Program-made: the position numbers and the translations under genes
Shown: positions 8,240 to 17,448 of the stretch, piece by piece
Layout: every line of letters starts with the position of its first letter
Position numbering within the stretch: the stretch's first letter is position 1
Assembly: GCA_964473255.1 (NCBI GenBank)
Contig: CAYYOT010000003.1
Location: forward strand, 62,001 to 126,000
Length of the DNA: 64,000 nucleotides
Direction of reading: 5' to 3'
Source of the DNA: Kuafuiihalomonas sp964473255
GTDB taxonomy: Bacteria > Myxococcota > Kuafuiibacteriia > Kuafuiibacteriales > Kuafuiibacteriaceae
Notes under the pieces: model-generated
Told to the model about the DNA's origin: nothing
Databases searched by the model: none
The model's input: the letters and a program-made list of their open reading frames with translations, nothing else

Positions 8240-8752
8240 GTGGAGACGGTGATCCTCAGCTCGGGCCCGGTGCTGGGCTTCGAAACCGCCGCGGAGCAGA
8301 CCGTCCGGCCGCTCCCGAAGTCGGCTCCGCCTGCTCAGGCGATCCGGGACGCCTTCATCCAGGGGGCCCGGCAAGTCATCTTGACGGCAGTCCGTCTCGA
8401 GGAGCGCGAGCTCCGTCGCGGCTTGGAACAGCTGCGGGTCGGAGACTTCGTGGGCTGGGCCGACCCCCTGCCGCTCGGACCGTCGAGATCTCGGTACCGG
8501 CTCCGGGAGCGGGCGGCGACGCCGCCGCACCTCGGAGCCCTGGGCATCAAGAAGCACGCCTGGGATGCGGTTGGAAATGGAGGCTGGGCGCTCGAGCCGC
8601 GCACCTTGATGGTCGAGCTCGCGGTGCGGGCGCTGCACCTCGGCCTGTCTTTGGAGACCATGCCGAGCGAAGCCGCTCCCTTTTGGTCCCTCCGCGATGG
8701 CGCGAGTCTCCTCCGAGGCTGGGCCCTGGGTCTTCGACGGTACGACCCGTGA
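8240..8752 (+). CDS. Hypothetical protein embedded in the lipid A operon, 170 aa
   Basis: The frame is open well upstream, but the sensible start is the GTG at 8240, seven bases after lpxB, because earlier codons lie inside lpxB. I do not recognise the family. The protein lacks an obvious signal peptide or transmembrane helix. It carries 'GFETAAEQTVRPLPKSAPPAQ' near residue 13 (quoted only in part here by its key residues), a basic, arginine-rich centre, and an amphipathic C-terminal half ('LMVELAVRALHLGLSLE'). Its stop overlaps the start of the MsbA-type exporter (GTGA at 8749-8752). That places it between lpxB and the lipid A flippase and suggests an envelope-related role. Confidence 0.75.
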   Translation: METVILSSGPVLGFETAAEQTVRPLPKSAPPAQAIRDAFIQGARQVILTAVRLEERELRRGLEQLRVGDFVGWADPLPLGPSRSRYRLRERAATPPHLGALGIKKHAWDAVGNGGWALEPRTLMVELAVRALHLGLSLETMPSEAAPFWSLRDGASLLRGWALGLRRYDP

Positions 8753-10503
8753 ATGCGGTCGTCGGCCAACTTCGAGGTCACCGGGCGGAAGTCGCCTCGG
8801 TGGTCGCGCTGCTGGGGGTCGCGGCCATCGCCAGCAGTCTCTATCCCGTGCTGCTGGACCTGCTGACGACCTACCTCATGGAGGGAGATGCCGGCGTCGA
8901 GCGCGTCGCTCGCGAGACCACGGCCCGGCTCGCTTTGCCCGAGCTTCCGCCGCTCGATGGCGCGCGAGTCCTTGGGGGACTGGTGGGGATCGTCTTTTTG
9001 AAAGCGGTGGCGGCCGCGGTTGCGGCGCTGGAAACGGCGCGCATTCGGCGGCAGATTTCGGCCGAGCTTCGCCAGCGGGTGTACGCCGGTCTCGTCGAGC
9101 AGTCGGTCGACGCGCCGGCTTGGCGGGGTCGCGGACGCCAGCTCGATCATGCGCTCGGGGATGTTGCGGAAGTGGAGCAAGGGGTCGACCTGCTTCTCGG
9201 GCGAGTCTTGGCCGATGGGCTCAAAGCGATCGCGGTCGCCGTCGTCGTCTCGGTGGCCTATCCGCGCCTTCTGTTCGTGGCCATCTTCATGGCTCCGGTC
9301 GTGGTTCCTCTCGTCCTTTGGCTGGCGCGTCGGGCAAGTCGGAGCGCGGCTGCCGTCCACGCGGCTCGCGGCGGCTTGAGTCAGCACGTCAGCGAGTCTT
9401 TGGCCGGGCTCCGGACGATCCGCGTCTTCGGCGGCGAGGCTCGGGCTCGGGCGAAGTTTGGCCGGCTCGTTCAGCAGCACGCGCGAGCCCGGCGTGAGCT
9501 CGATGTCCTTCAGGCCCTGCAAAGGCCGGTGATGGAGCTGATCGGCGTTGGGCTCCTCGTTGCGGCGGTGATCCTGGGCTCCTGGGTCCACGGAACCGTC
9601 CGACCCGGGGCCGTCGTAGGCTTCGTGCTCGGCCTGGTTTTGCTGTACGAGCCGCTGAAGGCGGTCGGCCGGTCGCTGGCCGGGCTCGCCTCGGCCGCGG
9701 AAGCCAAAGAGCGCATCCGCGACCTGCAGCAGCCAGCGGCCGAGGTCGCACCGCCCCTTCCCGCAGATGTCCCCTTTCGCGAGCTCGAGCTCCTGGACGT
9801 GCACTTTCGCCATGCTCGATCCTCGTGCGACGTCCTGCGGGGCATCAGCGTGCGGCTGGGCCGCGGCCGACCGGTTGCTTTGGTCGGAGCCTCGGGTGCG
9901 GGCAAATCGACGCTGGTGGCGGTCCTCTGTCGCTTGTTCGAGCCGACGGCCGGTCAATTGACGATCGATGGGGTGCGCGTGGGGGACCATTCGGCGGCGG
10001 ATTGGCGGAGGCACGTTGCGCTGCTCGACCAGGAACCCTTCATCTTCGACGCCACGGTTGCCGACAACATTCGCTACGGCGCGCCGCATGCGTCCGCTCC
10101 GGAGGTCCAGCGCGCCGCTCGACAGGCCCGACTCCACGAGACGATCCGCGCGCTGCCCAAGGGGTACGAAACGCGATTGGGCGAGGGCGGGTACCGGCTA
10201 TCCGGGGGCGAGCGCCAGCGACTCGCACTGGCCCGAGCGTTCTTGAGGAATGCGCCGATCCTGATCGTCGATGAGCCCACCAGCGCGCTCGATGCTGCGA
10301 CCGAGGCGTCGCTGCTCGATGCGTTCGAGGCACTGTGGGCGGATCGCATCACGCTGATCATCACCCATCGTGCCGCGCTCATGGAGCGCACCGTCGAGCG
10401 GATGGCTTTGATCGACGGACAGCTAAAGTTGTTGAAACCCAAAGGTATTCCGCCTTCGATGGCTCCGGCGGCTCTTGTCGACTCACTCAAATCGGCGTGC
10501 TAA
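8749..10503 (+). CDS. msbA: MsbA-type ABC exporter, fused permease and ATPase
   Basis: A 584-residue half-transporter starting at the GTG that overlaps the previous stop. Residues about 1-325 hold hydrophobic segments of the six-helix ABC-exporter membrane domain. The ATPase domain follows, with Walker A 'GASGAGKST' near 383, Q-loop 'LDQEPFIF' near 427, signature 'LSGGERQRLALARA' near 486, Walker B 'ILIVDEPTSALD' near 506 and the H-loop 'IITHR'. Two copies would form the pump. Its place after lpxA-lpxB fits flipping of lipid A-core across the inner membrane, though other lipid or drug substrates are possible from sequence alone. Confidence 0.9.
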   Translation: MNAVVGQLRGHRAEVASVVALLGVAAIASSLYPVLLDLLTTYLMEGDAGVERVARETTARLALPELPPLDGARVLGGLVGIVFLKAVAAAVAALETARIRRQISAELRQRVYAGLVEQSVDAPAWRGRGRQLDHALGDVAEVEQGVDLLLGRVLADGLKAIAVAVVVSVAYPRLLFVAIFMAPVVVPLVLWLARRASRSAAAVHAARGGLSQHVSESLAGLRTIRVFGGEARARAKFGRLVQQHARARRELDVLQALQRPVMELIGVGLLVAAVILGSWVHGTVRPGAVVGFVLGLVLLYEPLKAVGRSLAGLASAAEAKERIRDLQQPAAEVAPPLPADVPFRELELLDVHFRHARSSCDVLRGISVRLGRGRPVALVGASGAGKSTLVAVLCRLFEPTAGQLTIDGVRVGDHSAADWRRHVALLDQEPFIFDATVADNIRYGAPHASAPEVQRAARQARLHETIRALPKGYETRLGEGGYRLSGGERQRLALARAFLRNAPILIVDEPTSALDAATEASLLDAFEALWADRITLIITHRAALMERTVERMALIDGQLKLLKPKGIPPSMAPAALVDSLKSAC

Positions 10504-10512
10504 ACCCGGCCC

Positions 10513-11937
10513 GTGGATCAGCGTTATGAAGCCGTGGTGGTCGGTGGAGGTCCCGGAGGATACGTGGCCGGAATCCGGCTCGGGCAGCACGGGAAGAAGG
10601 CTCTCGTCGTCGAACGCGAGCACCTCGGTGGAGTGTGCCTGAACTGGGGATGCATCCCCAGCAAGGCCCTCATTCACGCCGCCAATCTGCGCTCCGAGAT
10701 CTCCAACTTCGGCGATGTCTTCTCCGACGTTCCGTCCATGGACACCACCAAGCTCCAAGCCTGGAAGGATGGGATCATTCGGAAACAGCGGGGCGGCGTG
10801 GGCTCGTTGCTCAAATCGAACCACTGCGACCAGGTGCAGGGTTCGGCACGGCTGACCGGCGCGCACTCACTCGAGATCGAAACCAAAGAGGGGAAGCAGA
10901 CGGTCCAGTTCGACAATCTCATCCTGGCGACCGGAGCTCAGGTCATCGAGATCCCTGGGTTCCCCTTCAGCGATGACCGGATCGGATACGCGCGGGATGC
11001 CGTCGCTTACGATCCCATGCCGGAGAAGCTGGTGATCATCGGCGGTGGCGTCATCGGTTCCGAGTTGGGCATGGCCTACGCCAAGATGGGAGCGCAGGTG
11101 ACGATCGTCGAGATGCTCGACAGCATTCTACCGGGCATGGACCCCGACCTCGTTCGCCCGGTGGCGAAGGCCATGAAGAAGGCGGGCATCGACGTCATGA
11201 CCGGAGCGAAGGCCAAGGGCTACGAGTCGAAAGGTCAGCACGTCGACGTCGAAGTCGAGACGAAGGATGGGTCGACGCAGAAGCTCGAAGCCGACCAGGT
11301 CCTGGTCGCGGTGGGCTTCAAGCCCAATACGGCGGGGCTCGGCCTGGAGAGTGCCGGGATCCGGACCGACGACCGGGGCTGGGTTCCGGTGGACCAGGAG
11401 TGCCGGACCAACGTCCCGCACATCTTCGCCATCGGCGATCTGACCGGCCCGCCGCTGCTCGCTCACCGTGCGCACTACATGGGCGAGGTTGCGGCCGAAG
11501 TGATCTCGGGAAAGAAGGCGGCCACCGACGCTCGCGCGATGCCGCTCGGTGTCTTCACCGATCCGGAGGTCGCTCAGGTGGGAATGACCGAGCAAGAGGC
11601 TCGCGATGCGGGGCATGACCCGAAGGTCGGCGTCTTTCCCATGACCGCGCTCGGAAGAGCTGCAGCCATGAATGCCAGTGAGGGGCTGGTCAAAGTCGTG
11701 GTCGACGAGAAGACCGATCGCATTCTCGGCATGGGTATCACCGCCTACAACGCGTGTGACTTGATCGCGGAGGCGGCGCTGGCCCTCGAAATGGTCGCCG
11801 TCTCCGAGGACATCAGTCTGACAGTGCACGTCCACCCAACGATGTCGGAGGCGGTCATGGAGGCGGCGATGGCGGCACGCGGCGAGGCGGTCCACATCAT
11901 CAACCGCGCTCGACGGATGGCGAAGAAAGCCTCGTAG
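10513..11937 (+). CDS. lpdA: Dihydrolipoyl dehydrogenase (E3)
   Basis: A 474-residue flavoprotein with GTG start. The FAD-binding 'VVVGGGPGGYVAG' is at residues 8-20, the redox disulfide is Cys42/Cys47 in 'GVCLNWGCIPSK', the NAD-binding 'IIGGGVIGSELGMAY' is near 175, and 'FAIGDLTGPPLLAHRA' is near 305. The C-terminal active-site 'HVHPTMSEAVMEAA' supplies the His-Glu pair. It reoxidises dihydrolipoamide in 2-oxoacid dehydrogenase complexes or the glycine cleavage system. The lipoyl-attachment gene lipB follows after eight bases, and a lipoyl-E2 gene lies 7 kb away at 19050. No E1 gene is in the window. Confidence 0.96.
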   Translation: MDQRYEAVVVGGGPGGYVAGIRLGQHGKKALVVEREHLGGVCLNWGCIPSKALIHAANLRSEISNFGDVFSDVPSMDTTKLQAWKDGIIRKQRGGVGSLLKSNHCDQVQGSARLTGAHSLEIETKEGKQTVQFDNLILATGAQVIEIPGFPFSDDRIGYARDAVAYDPMPEKLVIIGGGVIGSELGMAYAKMGAQVTIVEMLDSILPGMDPDLVRPVAKAMKKAGIDVMTGAKAKGYESKGQHVDVEVETKDGSTQKLEADQVLVAVGFKPNTAGLGLESAGIRTDDRGWVPVDQECRTNVPHIFAIGDLTGPPLLAHRAHYMGEVAAEVISGKKAATDARAMPLGVFTDPEVAQVGMTEQEARDAGHDPKVGVFPMTALGRAAAMNASEGLVKVVVDEKTDRILGMGITAYNACDLIAEAALALEMVAVSEDISLTVHVHPTMSEAVMEAAMAARGEAVHIINRARRMAKKAS

Positions 11938-11945
11938 CTCGCTTC

Positions 11946-12608
11946 ATGCGCGAGGTTGAGGTCATCCGGCTCGGCCGGATCGGCTACGCCGATGCGATGA
12001 CGCGCATGGAGGAGCGGGTGGCGGAGCGCGCCGCGGGCCGCGTCCCCGATGCGCTCTTCCTCCTGGAGCACGACCCGGTTCTCACGCTGGGGCGCCGGGC
12101 ATCCTCCGACCACGTCCTGGTCTCGCGAGACGGTCTGGCTGCTCGCGGGATCGATGTCGTCGAGTCGGGACGCGGGGGCGACGTCACGTATCATGGACCC
12201 GGTCAGGTGGTGGGCTATCCGGTCGTCGACCTCCGTCCGGACCGCCGCGATGTTCGACGATTCGTGGGCGCCTTGGAGGAGACCATGATCCGCACCTGCG
12301 GCACCTTCGGCGTCCGCGCGGGAAGAGTCTCGGGCCTGACCGGAGCCTGGGTCGACGAGCAGCGCAAGGTCGGAGCCATCGGAGTGCGGATCTCCCGGTG
12401 GATCACGAGTCACGGCTTCGCTCTCAACGTGGCCGATGCGCTGGATGCGTTCTCGCTCATCGTGCCCTGCGGCATCCGCGACAAAGCCGTGACCTCCTTG
12501 AGTCTCGAAGCCGGACGACCGATCTCGATGGCTCGGGCTTTCGATGCCGTGGAGGCGAACTTCATGGCTCTCTTTGCCTCGGAGCGACTGCCCGAGCGCG
12601 CCGCGTGA
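11946..12608 (+). CDS. lipB: Octanoyltransferase LipB
   Basis: A 220-residue protein with the LipB hallmarks. 'FLLEHDPVLTLGRRA' is near residue 38, 'ESGRGGDVTYHGPGQVVGYPV' near 77 (key residues R, G, G, T, H, P, G), 'VGAIGVRISRWITSHGFALN' near 142 with the conserved lysine just before it, and the catalytic cysteine in 'FSLIVPCGI' near 175. It transfers octanoyl from ACP to lipoyl domains, the first step of endogenous lipoylation. Its position right behind dihydrolipoyl dehydrogenase links it functionally. The stop overlaps the next start as GTGA. No lipA gene is visible in the window. Confidence 0.95.
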   Translation: MREVEVIRLGRIGYADAMTRMEERVAERAAGRVPDALFLLEHDPVLTLGRRASSDHVLVSRDGLAARGIDVVESGRGGDVTYHGPGQVVGYPVVDLRPDRRDVRRFVGALEETMIRTCGTFGVRAGRVSGLTGAWVDEQRKVGAIGVRISRWITSHGFALNVADALDAFSLIVPCGIRDKAVTSLSLEAGRPISMARAFDAVEANFMALFASERLPERAA

Positions 12609-13486
12609 CGGGACCCGATGCTCGCCGCGGGCTGTGGGCCGGGATTGGCGCCTATGGGCTGTGGGGGGTTCTCGCCCTTTACTGGCGGCTCCTCGACACC
12701 GTCCCCCCCGCCGAGATCCTGGCGAATCGGATCGTCTGGTGCTTTGTATTCGCCGCCGCCGCGCTCCGCTTGCGGGGGTCGCTGCAGCCGGCCGTCGACG
12801 TCCTCTGCGACCCATCGTCTCGTCGAGCGGTTTTCGCTTCCACGGCGCTCATCGGCATCAATTGGTTCCTGTTCATCTGGGCGGTCGCCGAGCGCCGGGT
12901 GACCGAAGTCAGCCTCGGCTACTACATCAATCCCCTCTTCAACGTCGCCCTCGGAGCCCTCGTACTCGGGGAGCGTCTATCTCGACTCCAGCTGGTGTCC
13001 GTCGCCCTGGCTGCCCTCGGCATCGTCAGCTTCACGGTGAGCCTCGGGAGTCTTCCCTGGCTCTCGGTCGTGTTGCCGTTGACCTTCGGACTGTATGGTT
13101 TGGTTCGAAAGACGGCTCGCGCAGGGCCGCTGGTGGGGCTGGTGCTGGAAACGGCGCTTCTCGCTCCGGGGGCGCTTGTCTACCTGGTGGTTTGGCCGCC
13201 CGTAGTCGGCGGACACCTCGTGCACGGTCCGGCGCCGGAGACGGCGCTTCTCCTCTTTGGTGGGCCGCTGACGGCTCTGCCCTTGCTGCTGTTCGCCGCC
13301 GCCGCGCGACGGCTCGAGTACGCGACTCTGGGTATGCTTCAGTACATTGCTCCGACGCTGCAGCTCGCGTGCGCGGTCTGGGCCTTCGACGAGCCGTTCA
13401 CCGCTCGTCATGCGGTGACGTTCGCCTTCGTTTGGGCCGGGGTCTTCACGTACGCCGTCGCTGCCCGCCGCCGTCTCGAAGCTTGA
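12605..13486 (+). CDS. rarD: RarD/EamA-type membrane permease
   Basis: A 293-residue membrane protein starting at the GTG that overlaps the lipB stop. About ten hydrophobic segments are visible. RarD-type landmarks include 'GLWAGIGAYGLWGVLALYWRLL' at the N-terminus (partial), 'NRIVWC' near 41, 'INWFLFIWAV' near 85, 'SLGYYINPLFNVALGALVLGER' near 102 and 'TLGMLQYIAPTLQL' near 245. RarD proteins belong to the drug/metabolite transporter superfamily and were named for a chloramphenicol-sensitivity phenotype; substrates are largely unknown. It probably shares a transcript with lpdA-lipB but has no obvious link to lipoylation. Confidence 0.9.
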   Translation: MTGPDARRGLWAGIGAYGLWGVLALYWRLLDTVPPAEILANRIVWCFVFAAAALRLRGSLQPAVDVLCDPSSRRAVFASTALIGINWFLFIWAVAERRVTEVSLGYYINPLFNVALGALVLGERLSRLQLVSVALAALGIVSFTVSLGSLPWLSVVLPLTFGLYGLVRKTARAGPLVGLVLETALLAPGALVYLVVWPPVVGGHLVHGPAPETALLLFGGPLTALPLLLFAAAARRLEYATLGMLQYIAPTLQLACAVWAFDEPFTARHAVTFAFVWAGVFTYAVAARRRLEA

Positions 13487-13494
13487 AAAGCTTC
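13478..13494. terminator. Short palindromic hairpin between convergent genes
   Basis: The sequence GAAGCTT-GAA-AAGCTTC forms a perfect 7-base-pair stem with a 3-base loop, at the point where the rarD gene and the minus-strand PEGA-protein gene converge. Its location suggests a bidirectional transcription stop. No convincing T-run flanks it, so this is a weak call. Confidence 0.35.
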
Positions 13495-14656
13495 AGAAGC
13501 GGATCCGGGCGCTCGGAGACAAACCGGGGACGAGCTCGATGCCGGACTGGGGCGCCGCCGGACTCGGCTTGTCCAGGACCAGGAGCAGGAGTCCCGCGAC
13601 CCCGGCGACGACCGCTCCCCCGATCAGCAGGCCCGACGCCAGCCGAAAGTCGTCCCGCTCGGAGGTGAGGGCCGCCAGCTCGTCACGTTCCTGCGGAGTG
13701 AGCGGTGGTCCGCTTTCCACCCGGTCCGAGAGGTCCTGCGCCTGGGTGTCGGCGTCGATGGCGAGACCGGTGGTGACGCCACCGGCCACCAGCAGGCCGC
13801 CGCTCAGCCCGACGATGGTCCAGGCGACTTTCCGCTGCGTCGTAGGCCGCAGCTCGGCCTTCAGCGTTTGCGACTCGCCGCGCGCTAGCTCCAGCTCCTG
13901 GGACACGGGTATGGCTCCCGTCTTCCGCACCGACACCAGGTAGCGGCCGGCCGAAAGCCGCAGCGGCCGTTCCAGGGGTGTCGTGCCCACGATCCGGCCC
14001 GAAACCGCGACTTCGGCGCCGCGGGAGGTCTCGATGGCGAGCTCCGCGGGGAGCTCGTCGAGCTCCCCGTCGACGACCACCAAGCGTCCCTGGACCGCTT
14101 GCACCCGAACCTCCTTCGATTCGTAGCCCTTCGCTTCGATCCGGACGACGTGCTCGCCCGGATCGACCTGGGCCACGAGGGGAGCTTCCCGCAAGGTGCC
14201 GTCGTCGATCGCGGCCCGAGCGCCTTCGATCGCGGTCGAGACCATGACCTGGGTCTGCTCGGCCCGCTCCGTCTTCAGCGATTCCAGTCGCTGCTCCTGC
14301 TGCAGCCGTAAGAGGATCGGTTCGAGCGTGGACAGATGGTCCACGGCATCGGGTCGCCGGCGTCCCTGAGGTGAACGCCTCAAGTAGAGTCGATACAGCT
14401 CGACCGCGCGCTCGAGCTTGTAGGGGTCTCGGTCGACGAAGAACTGCAGCCGCAGCGCCTGAGCGAGCGAAAAGGCAAGTCCGCTCCGGGGGGCGAGCTT
14501 GTAGGCTTCCTCGAACGCCGCGATCGCCGCCTCGTAGCGGCTGCGCTCGTAGGCTTTACGGCCGGCTTCAAAGTACTCTTTTGCGCGTTCGACGTCTTCC
14601 GTGGCCGATGCGGCCAGGAGCGCCGCGCAGATGGCGGCCGCTCCTCCGAAACTCAC
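13493..14656 (-). CDS. TPR/PEGA-domain membrane protein
   Basis: A 387-residue protein with a GTG start that overlaps the stop of the upstream lipoprotein gene. A short hydrophobic N-terminus ('AAAICAALLAASA') is probably a signal peptide. Residues about 22-110 look like tetratricopeptide repeats ('AKEYFEAGRKAYERSRYEAA', 'AFEEAYKLAP'). Two PEGA-like modules follow (about 130-270; 'GARAAIDDGTLREAPL...EHVVRIEAKGYE' and 'GAEVAVSGRIVGTTPLERPL'), then two hydrophobic segments near 280 and 350. PEGA modules are envelope-associated and often accompany Ser/Thr kinases, as here. It is the third gene of the minus-strand set led by the kinase at 18956. Confidence 0.85.
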   Translation of the reverse strand: MSFGGAAAICAALLAASATEDVERAKEYFEAGRKAYERSRYEAAIAAFEEAYKLAPRSGLAFSLAQALRLQFFVDRDPYKLERAVELYRLYLRRSPQGRRRPDAVDHLSTLEPILLRLQQEQRLESLKTERAEQTQVMVSTAIEGARAAIDDGTLREAPLVAQVDPGEHVVRIEAKGYESKEVRVQAVQGRLVVVDGELDELPAELAIETSRGAEVAVSGRIVGTTPLERPLRLSAGRYLVSVRKTGAIPVSQELELARGESQTLKAELRPTTQRKVAWTIVGLSGGLLVAGGVTTGLAIDADTQAQDLSDRVESGPPLTPQERDELAALTSERDDFRLASGLLIGGAVVAGVAGLLLLVLDKPSPAAPQSGIELVPGLSPSARIRF

Positions 14657-17448
14657 GGACGCGGACCTCGTTCCGCAACACCCAGGAAGACCTCGAACCG
14701 ATCGCCTTGGGTCACCACGAGGTCGTCGACACCGTCTCCATCGAGGTCGGCGCTCTCCACGTTCATCGCCTCCAGGCTGTTGTCGATCGTCACCGAGTGC
14801 ACGGGCGTGAATCGTAACCCGGGACGGTCGAGTTTGACCAAAAACAGGCCCTCCGAAGACAGCATGGCGACCTCGGTATCCGGTTCGGCATCGGCCTGAA
14901 TGAGGCTCAGGCTTCGCACGCCGTTCATCTGCGAGGCTTCACCAAGGCCATCGGCACCGGGCGCGGCCGCGTCCTCGCCTACCGGTGACACCCCGGGCCC
15001 GTAGCTTTCGACGCCCCCGGCGAACGCGTCGACCCCCTCCACCGAGCCCGAGGACCCAGCGTAGGCCGACGGGTCCAAGTCCCAGTAGATACCGAGGCCG
15101 GTTTCGCGGGCGGCCGCCCCGAGGTTGGCGAAGACCGAATTGCGGAGCGGTGACGCATCGAAGCCGTAGGCCACGATCACTTCACGTACGCCGTTGCCGT
15201 CCAGGTCGGCGACCTCCAGGTCGGCCGGGACGCCGCCGCGGGGCCCGACCAGGCTGGTCCACCAGCAGCCCCCGTCGTCGGTGTTCTGTTGACGGATGAG
15301 GAGACTGGCCGAGCAGTCCTGCTCGAAGCACACGGGCTTGTCGATCAGGAAGAGCGAGTCGGCGGTATCCGTGTCGCGGAGCTTCTCTACCAGGATGCTG
15401 GAGGTTCGAAGGTCGAAGCCGACTTCACATTCGGAAAACTCTAGATCCTCGAAGCCGTCCGACGAGAAGACGCCGGTTCCGTCGCCCGCGACCAGAGAAA
15501 GGGTCGTGGCCCGGCCCGAGGCGTCCTCGGTGGTTCGTGTTTGACGGCCGACCAGCAGGTCCGTCGGCCCGGAGGCAACCTCCCGCAGCGCGCCGGCTCG
15601 GACGGTGTAGCTCTGCTGGGCCTCCCCTTCGATCAGATTCCCGATGAAGGCCACGAGTCGCCCGTCGGTGCTCCCTTCGAGAAACGCGAGCTGCGGCGGG
15701 CCCTGCCCGTCCGGCCGGTCCGACGATTGGACGAGAACATCCTCGATCAAATTCGGCTCCGATGCGCCGAGGAAAAGCGTGGGCTGCAGGTCCTGGATGA
15801 AGGCGAGGCGGCCGACCTCCACCGTCGGTCCCGGGGGACCCTGCAGCTTTCCTGGAGCGAGGAAGAGCGTCGTCTCCTCGCCCTCGACGTCCTCGAACGT
15901 CCGCTCGGCGAAGAGCAGGTCGGTCACGAAGTCCCCGTTGAAGTCGCCCGCGGCCAGCCGCTGGATTGCAGCCGATGTATCGAGTCGGCTGCGGTTCAAT
16001 AGGGCGCTGCCTCCGGGAAAGAAGGCGCCGGTGCCGACGAAGACGTCGACGCCTTCGACGAAGATGCTGGCGGCCGCGATGTCCAGGCTCCCATCGCGGT
16101 TCAGGTCTTCGATCACGGCTTCCGTCCAGTCGTCGAGAGCGGCGACGGCGACGTAATCGTTGCGGAGCGAGGACCAAACGCCCTTGGTCGTGACCTGATC
16201 CGGCTGGCCATCACCGTCGAAGTCGCCGAAGGCCAGGGGCCATTCGCGGGCTTTCAGCGGAATGGCGAGGCGGTCCTCCGCGGCGCGCGCGATGAAGGGC
16301 TGGTCGAAGGCGGGACTTGCCCACACGACGACTTCGCGGACGCCGGACGAGCGCTCGTAGAGCGCAATGACGTCGTCCTGCGCGTCGCCGGTCACATCAG
16401 CCAGATGCAAGGCGGGTTCGGGCGCCCACTCACCGCTCGCGGGGGGCGTGCGCGAACGGATGGTCGTCAAGGCCGCGTCCGCCAGCGACGCTGGAGGTTC
16501 GAGCACGCGGACGGTGATCGACTGCTCTGCCCAGCACGGCGCGACGCAGTCCTCGGCGACGCCGACCTGGAAGAGCCCCAGCGTGTTCTGTCCCGTGAAG
16601 CCGACGACGGCCCACAGTTCGTTCGTGCTCGTCGCGAATCGCTGCTGAAACCCGGGAAAGCTCTGACCGAACGGAATCGGAAGGGCGGTTCCCGTCGCGG
16701 CCCCGTTCTCCTTGAAGAGGCCGTAGCGCGTCCACGCTTCGTTTGGGCACGGGCGGGGATCGTCGGCCGTCGGAGTGCAGGGTCCGATGAACGCAAAGAC
16801 CGAGGGCGCATCTGGCTCGGCCGGGGCGACCGACGGGAACACACGGCTGGCCGGGGTATCGCTGAGGGTCGTGAGGAACGGCGCCGGCACCAATACCCGG
16901 TCCGGCTGCCCGAGCAGAACGAGCGCCCCCGATTCCAAAGGCAGGACGGCATCGTCGCGACCGTCGAGGTCGACGTCGGCCAGGTCCGCCTGGCCCCCGG
17001 TCAGCTGGACCGGAAACTCGAACTCGTCGACGAAGCGTCCGTCACCTTGTCCGAACCGAACGGAGAGTCCGCGAAGCGTGAACGCGACGAGGTCGGGATG
17101 ACCATCGCCGTCAACGTCGCCGATCTTGAGCTGAGTGGACGGTCCGAGGAAGTCTCCGCTCGACACGGCGGGCGTGAAGGACCCGGTCGCCGCTCGACAG
17201 GCTCCGTCCTGCCCACAGCCCAGGCCGGTCGGACATGCCGCTCCGCCGCCTTGAACTCCACAGACGAACCGGCATGCGTTCACGGAGTTGGGATCGCCGC
17301 ACGCCGTCGCTGGATCCTCGACGAACCCATCACAGTCCTCACCTTCCTCGAGCACGCCGTTGCCGCAGGCGTTCGGTTCGATGGTCACGAGCTCCGTGCA
17401 CGCCGTGGCGGCGAACGCGGCGAACAGCCCGGTCTGTATTCGCTTCAT
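14653..17448 (-). CDS. Secreted FG-GAP/VCBS-repeat lipoprotein with CGNG cysteine motif
   Basis: A 931-residue predicted lipoprotein. The start is the ATG that overlaps the kinase stop (ATGA), giving a signal ending in 'FAAFAATAC' with the lipid-bearing cysteine at residue 17. 'NACGNGVLEEGEDCDGF' follows, a Cys-rich module typical of large deltaproteobacterial surface proteins. The rest carries many FG-GAP/VCBS calcium-binding-like motifs of the form D-x-D-G-D/N/R-x-D-D/G ('GDVDGDGHPDLVAF', 'DVDLDGRDDAVL', 'GDFDGDGQPDQV', 'DLDGDGVDDLVVT'), consistent with a beta-propeller. It is probably surface-exposed. Ligand and function are unknown. Confidence 0.88.
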   Translation of the reverse strand: MKRIQTGLFAAFAATACTELVTIEPNACGNGVLEEGEDCDGFVEDPATACGDPNSVNACRFVCGVQGGGAACPTGLGCGQDGACRAATGSFTPAVSSGDFLGPSTQLKIGDVDGDGHPDLVAFTLRGLSVRFGQGDGRFVDEFEFPVQLTGGQADLADVDLDGRDDAVLPLESGALVLLGQPDRVLVPAPFLTTLSDTPASRVFPSVAPAEPDAPSVFAFIGPCTPTADDPRPCPNEAWTRYGLFKENGAATGTALPIPFGQSFPGFQQRFATSTNELWAVVGFTGQNTLGLFQVGVAEDCVAPCWAEQSITVRVLEPPASLADAALTTIRSRTPPASGEWAPEPALHLADVTGDAQDDVIALYERSSGVREVVVWASPAFDQPFIARAAEDRLAIPLKAREWPLAFGDFDGDGQPDQVTTKGVWSSLRNDYVAVAALDDWTEAVIEDLNRDGSLDIAAASIFVEGVDVFVGTGAFFPGGSALLNRSRLDTSAAIQRLAAGDFNGDFVTDLLFAERTFEDVEGEETTLFLAPGKLQGPPGPTVEVGRLAFIQDLQPTLFLGASEPNLIEDVLVQSSDRPDGQGPPQLAFLEGSTDGRLVAFIGNLIEGEAQQSYTVRAGALREVASGPTDLLVGRQTRTTEDASGRATTLSLVAGDGTGVFSSDGFEDLEFSECEVGFDLRTSSILVEKLRDTDTADSLFLIDKPVCFEQDCSASLLIRQQNTDDGGCWWTSLVGPRGGVPADLEVADLDGNGVREVIVAYGFDASPLRNSVFANLGAAARETGLGIYWDLDPSAYAGSSGSVEGVDAFAGGVESYGPGVSPVGEDAAAPGADGLGEASQMNGVRSLSLIQADAEPDTEVAMLSSEGLFLVKLDRPGLRFTPVHSVTIDNSLEAMNVESADLDGDGVDDLVVTQGDRFEVFLGVAERGPRP

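Noticed and set aside
8335..10137. 600-codon open frame on the minus strand
   Set aside because: It is antisense to the MsbA-type exporter gene, whose family motifs are complete; composition is low-complexity and lacks any family pattern.
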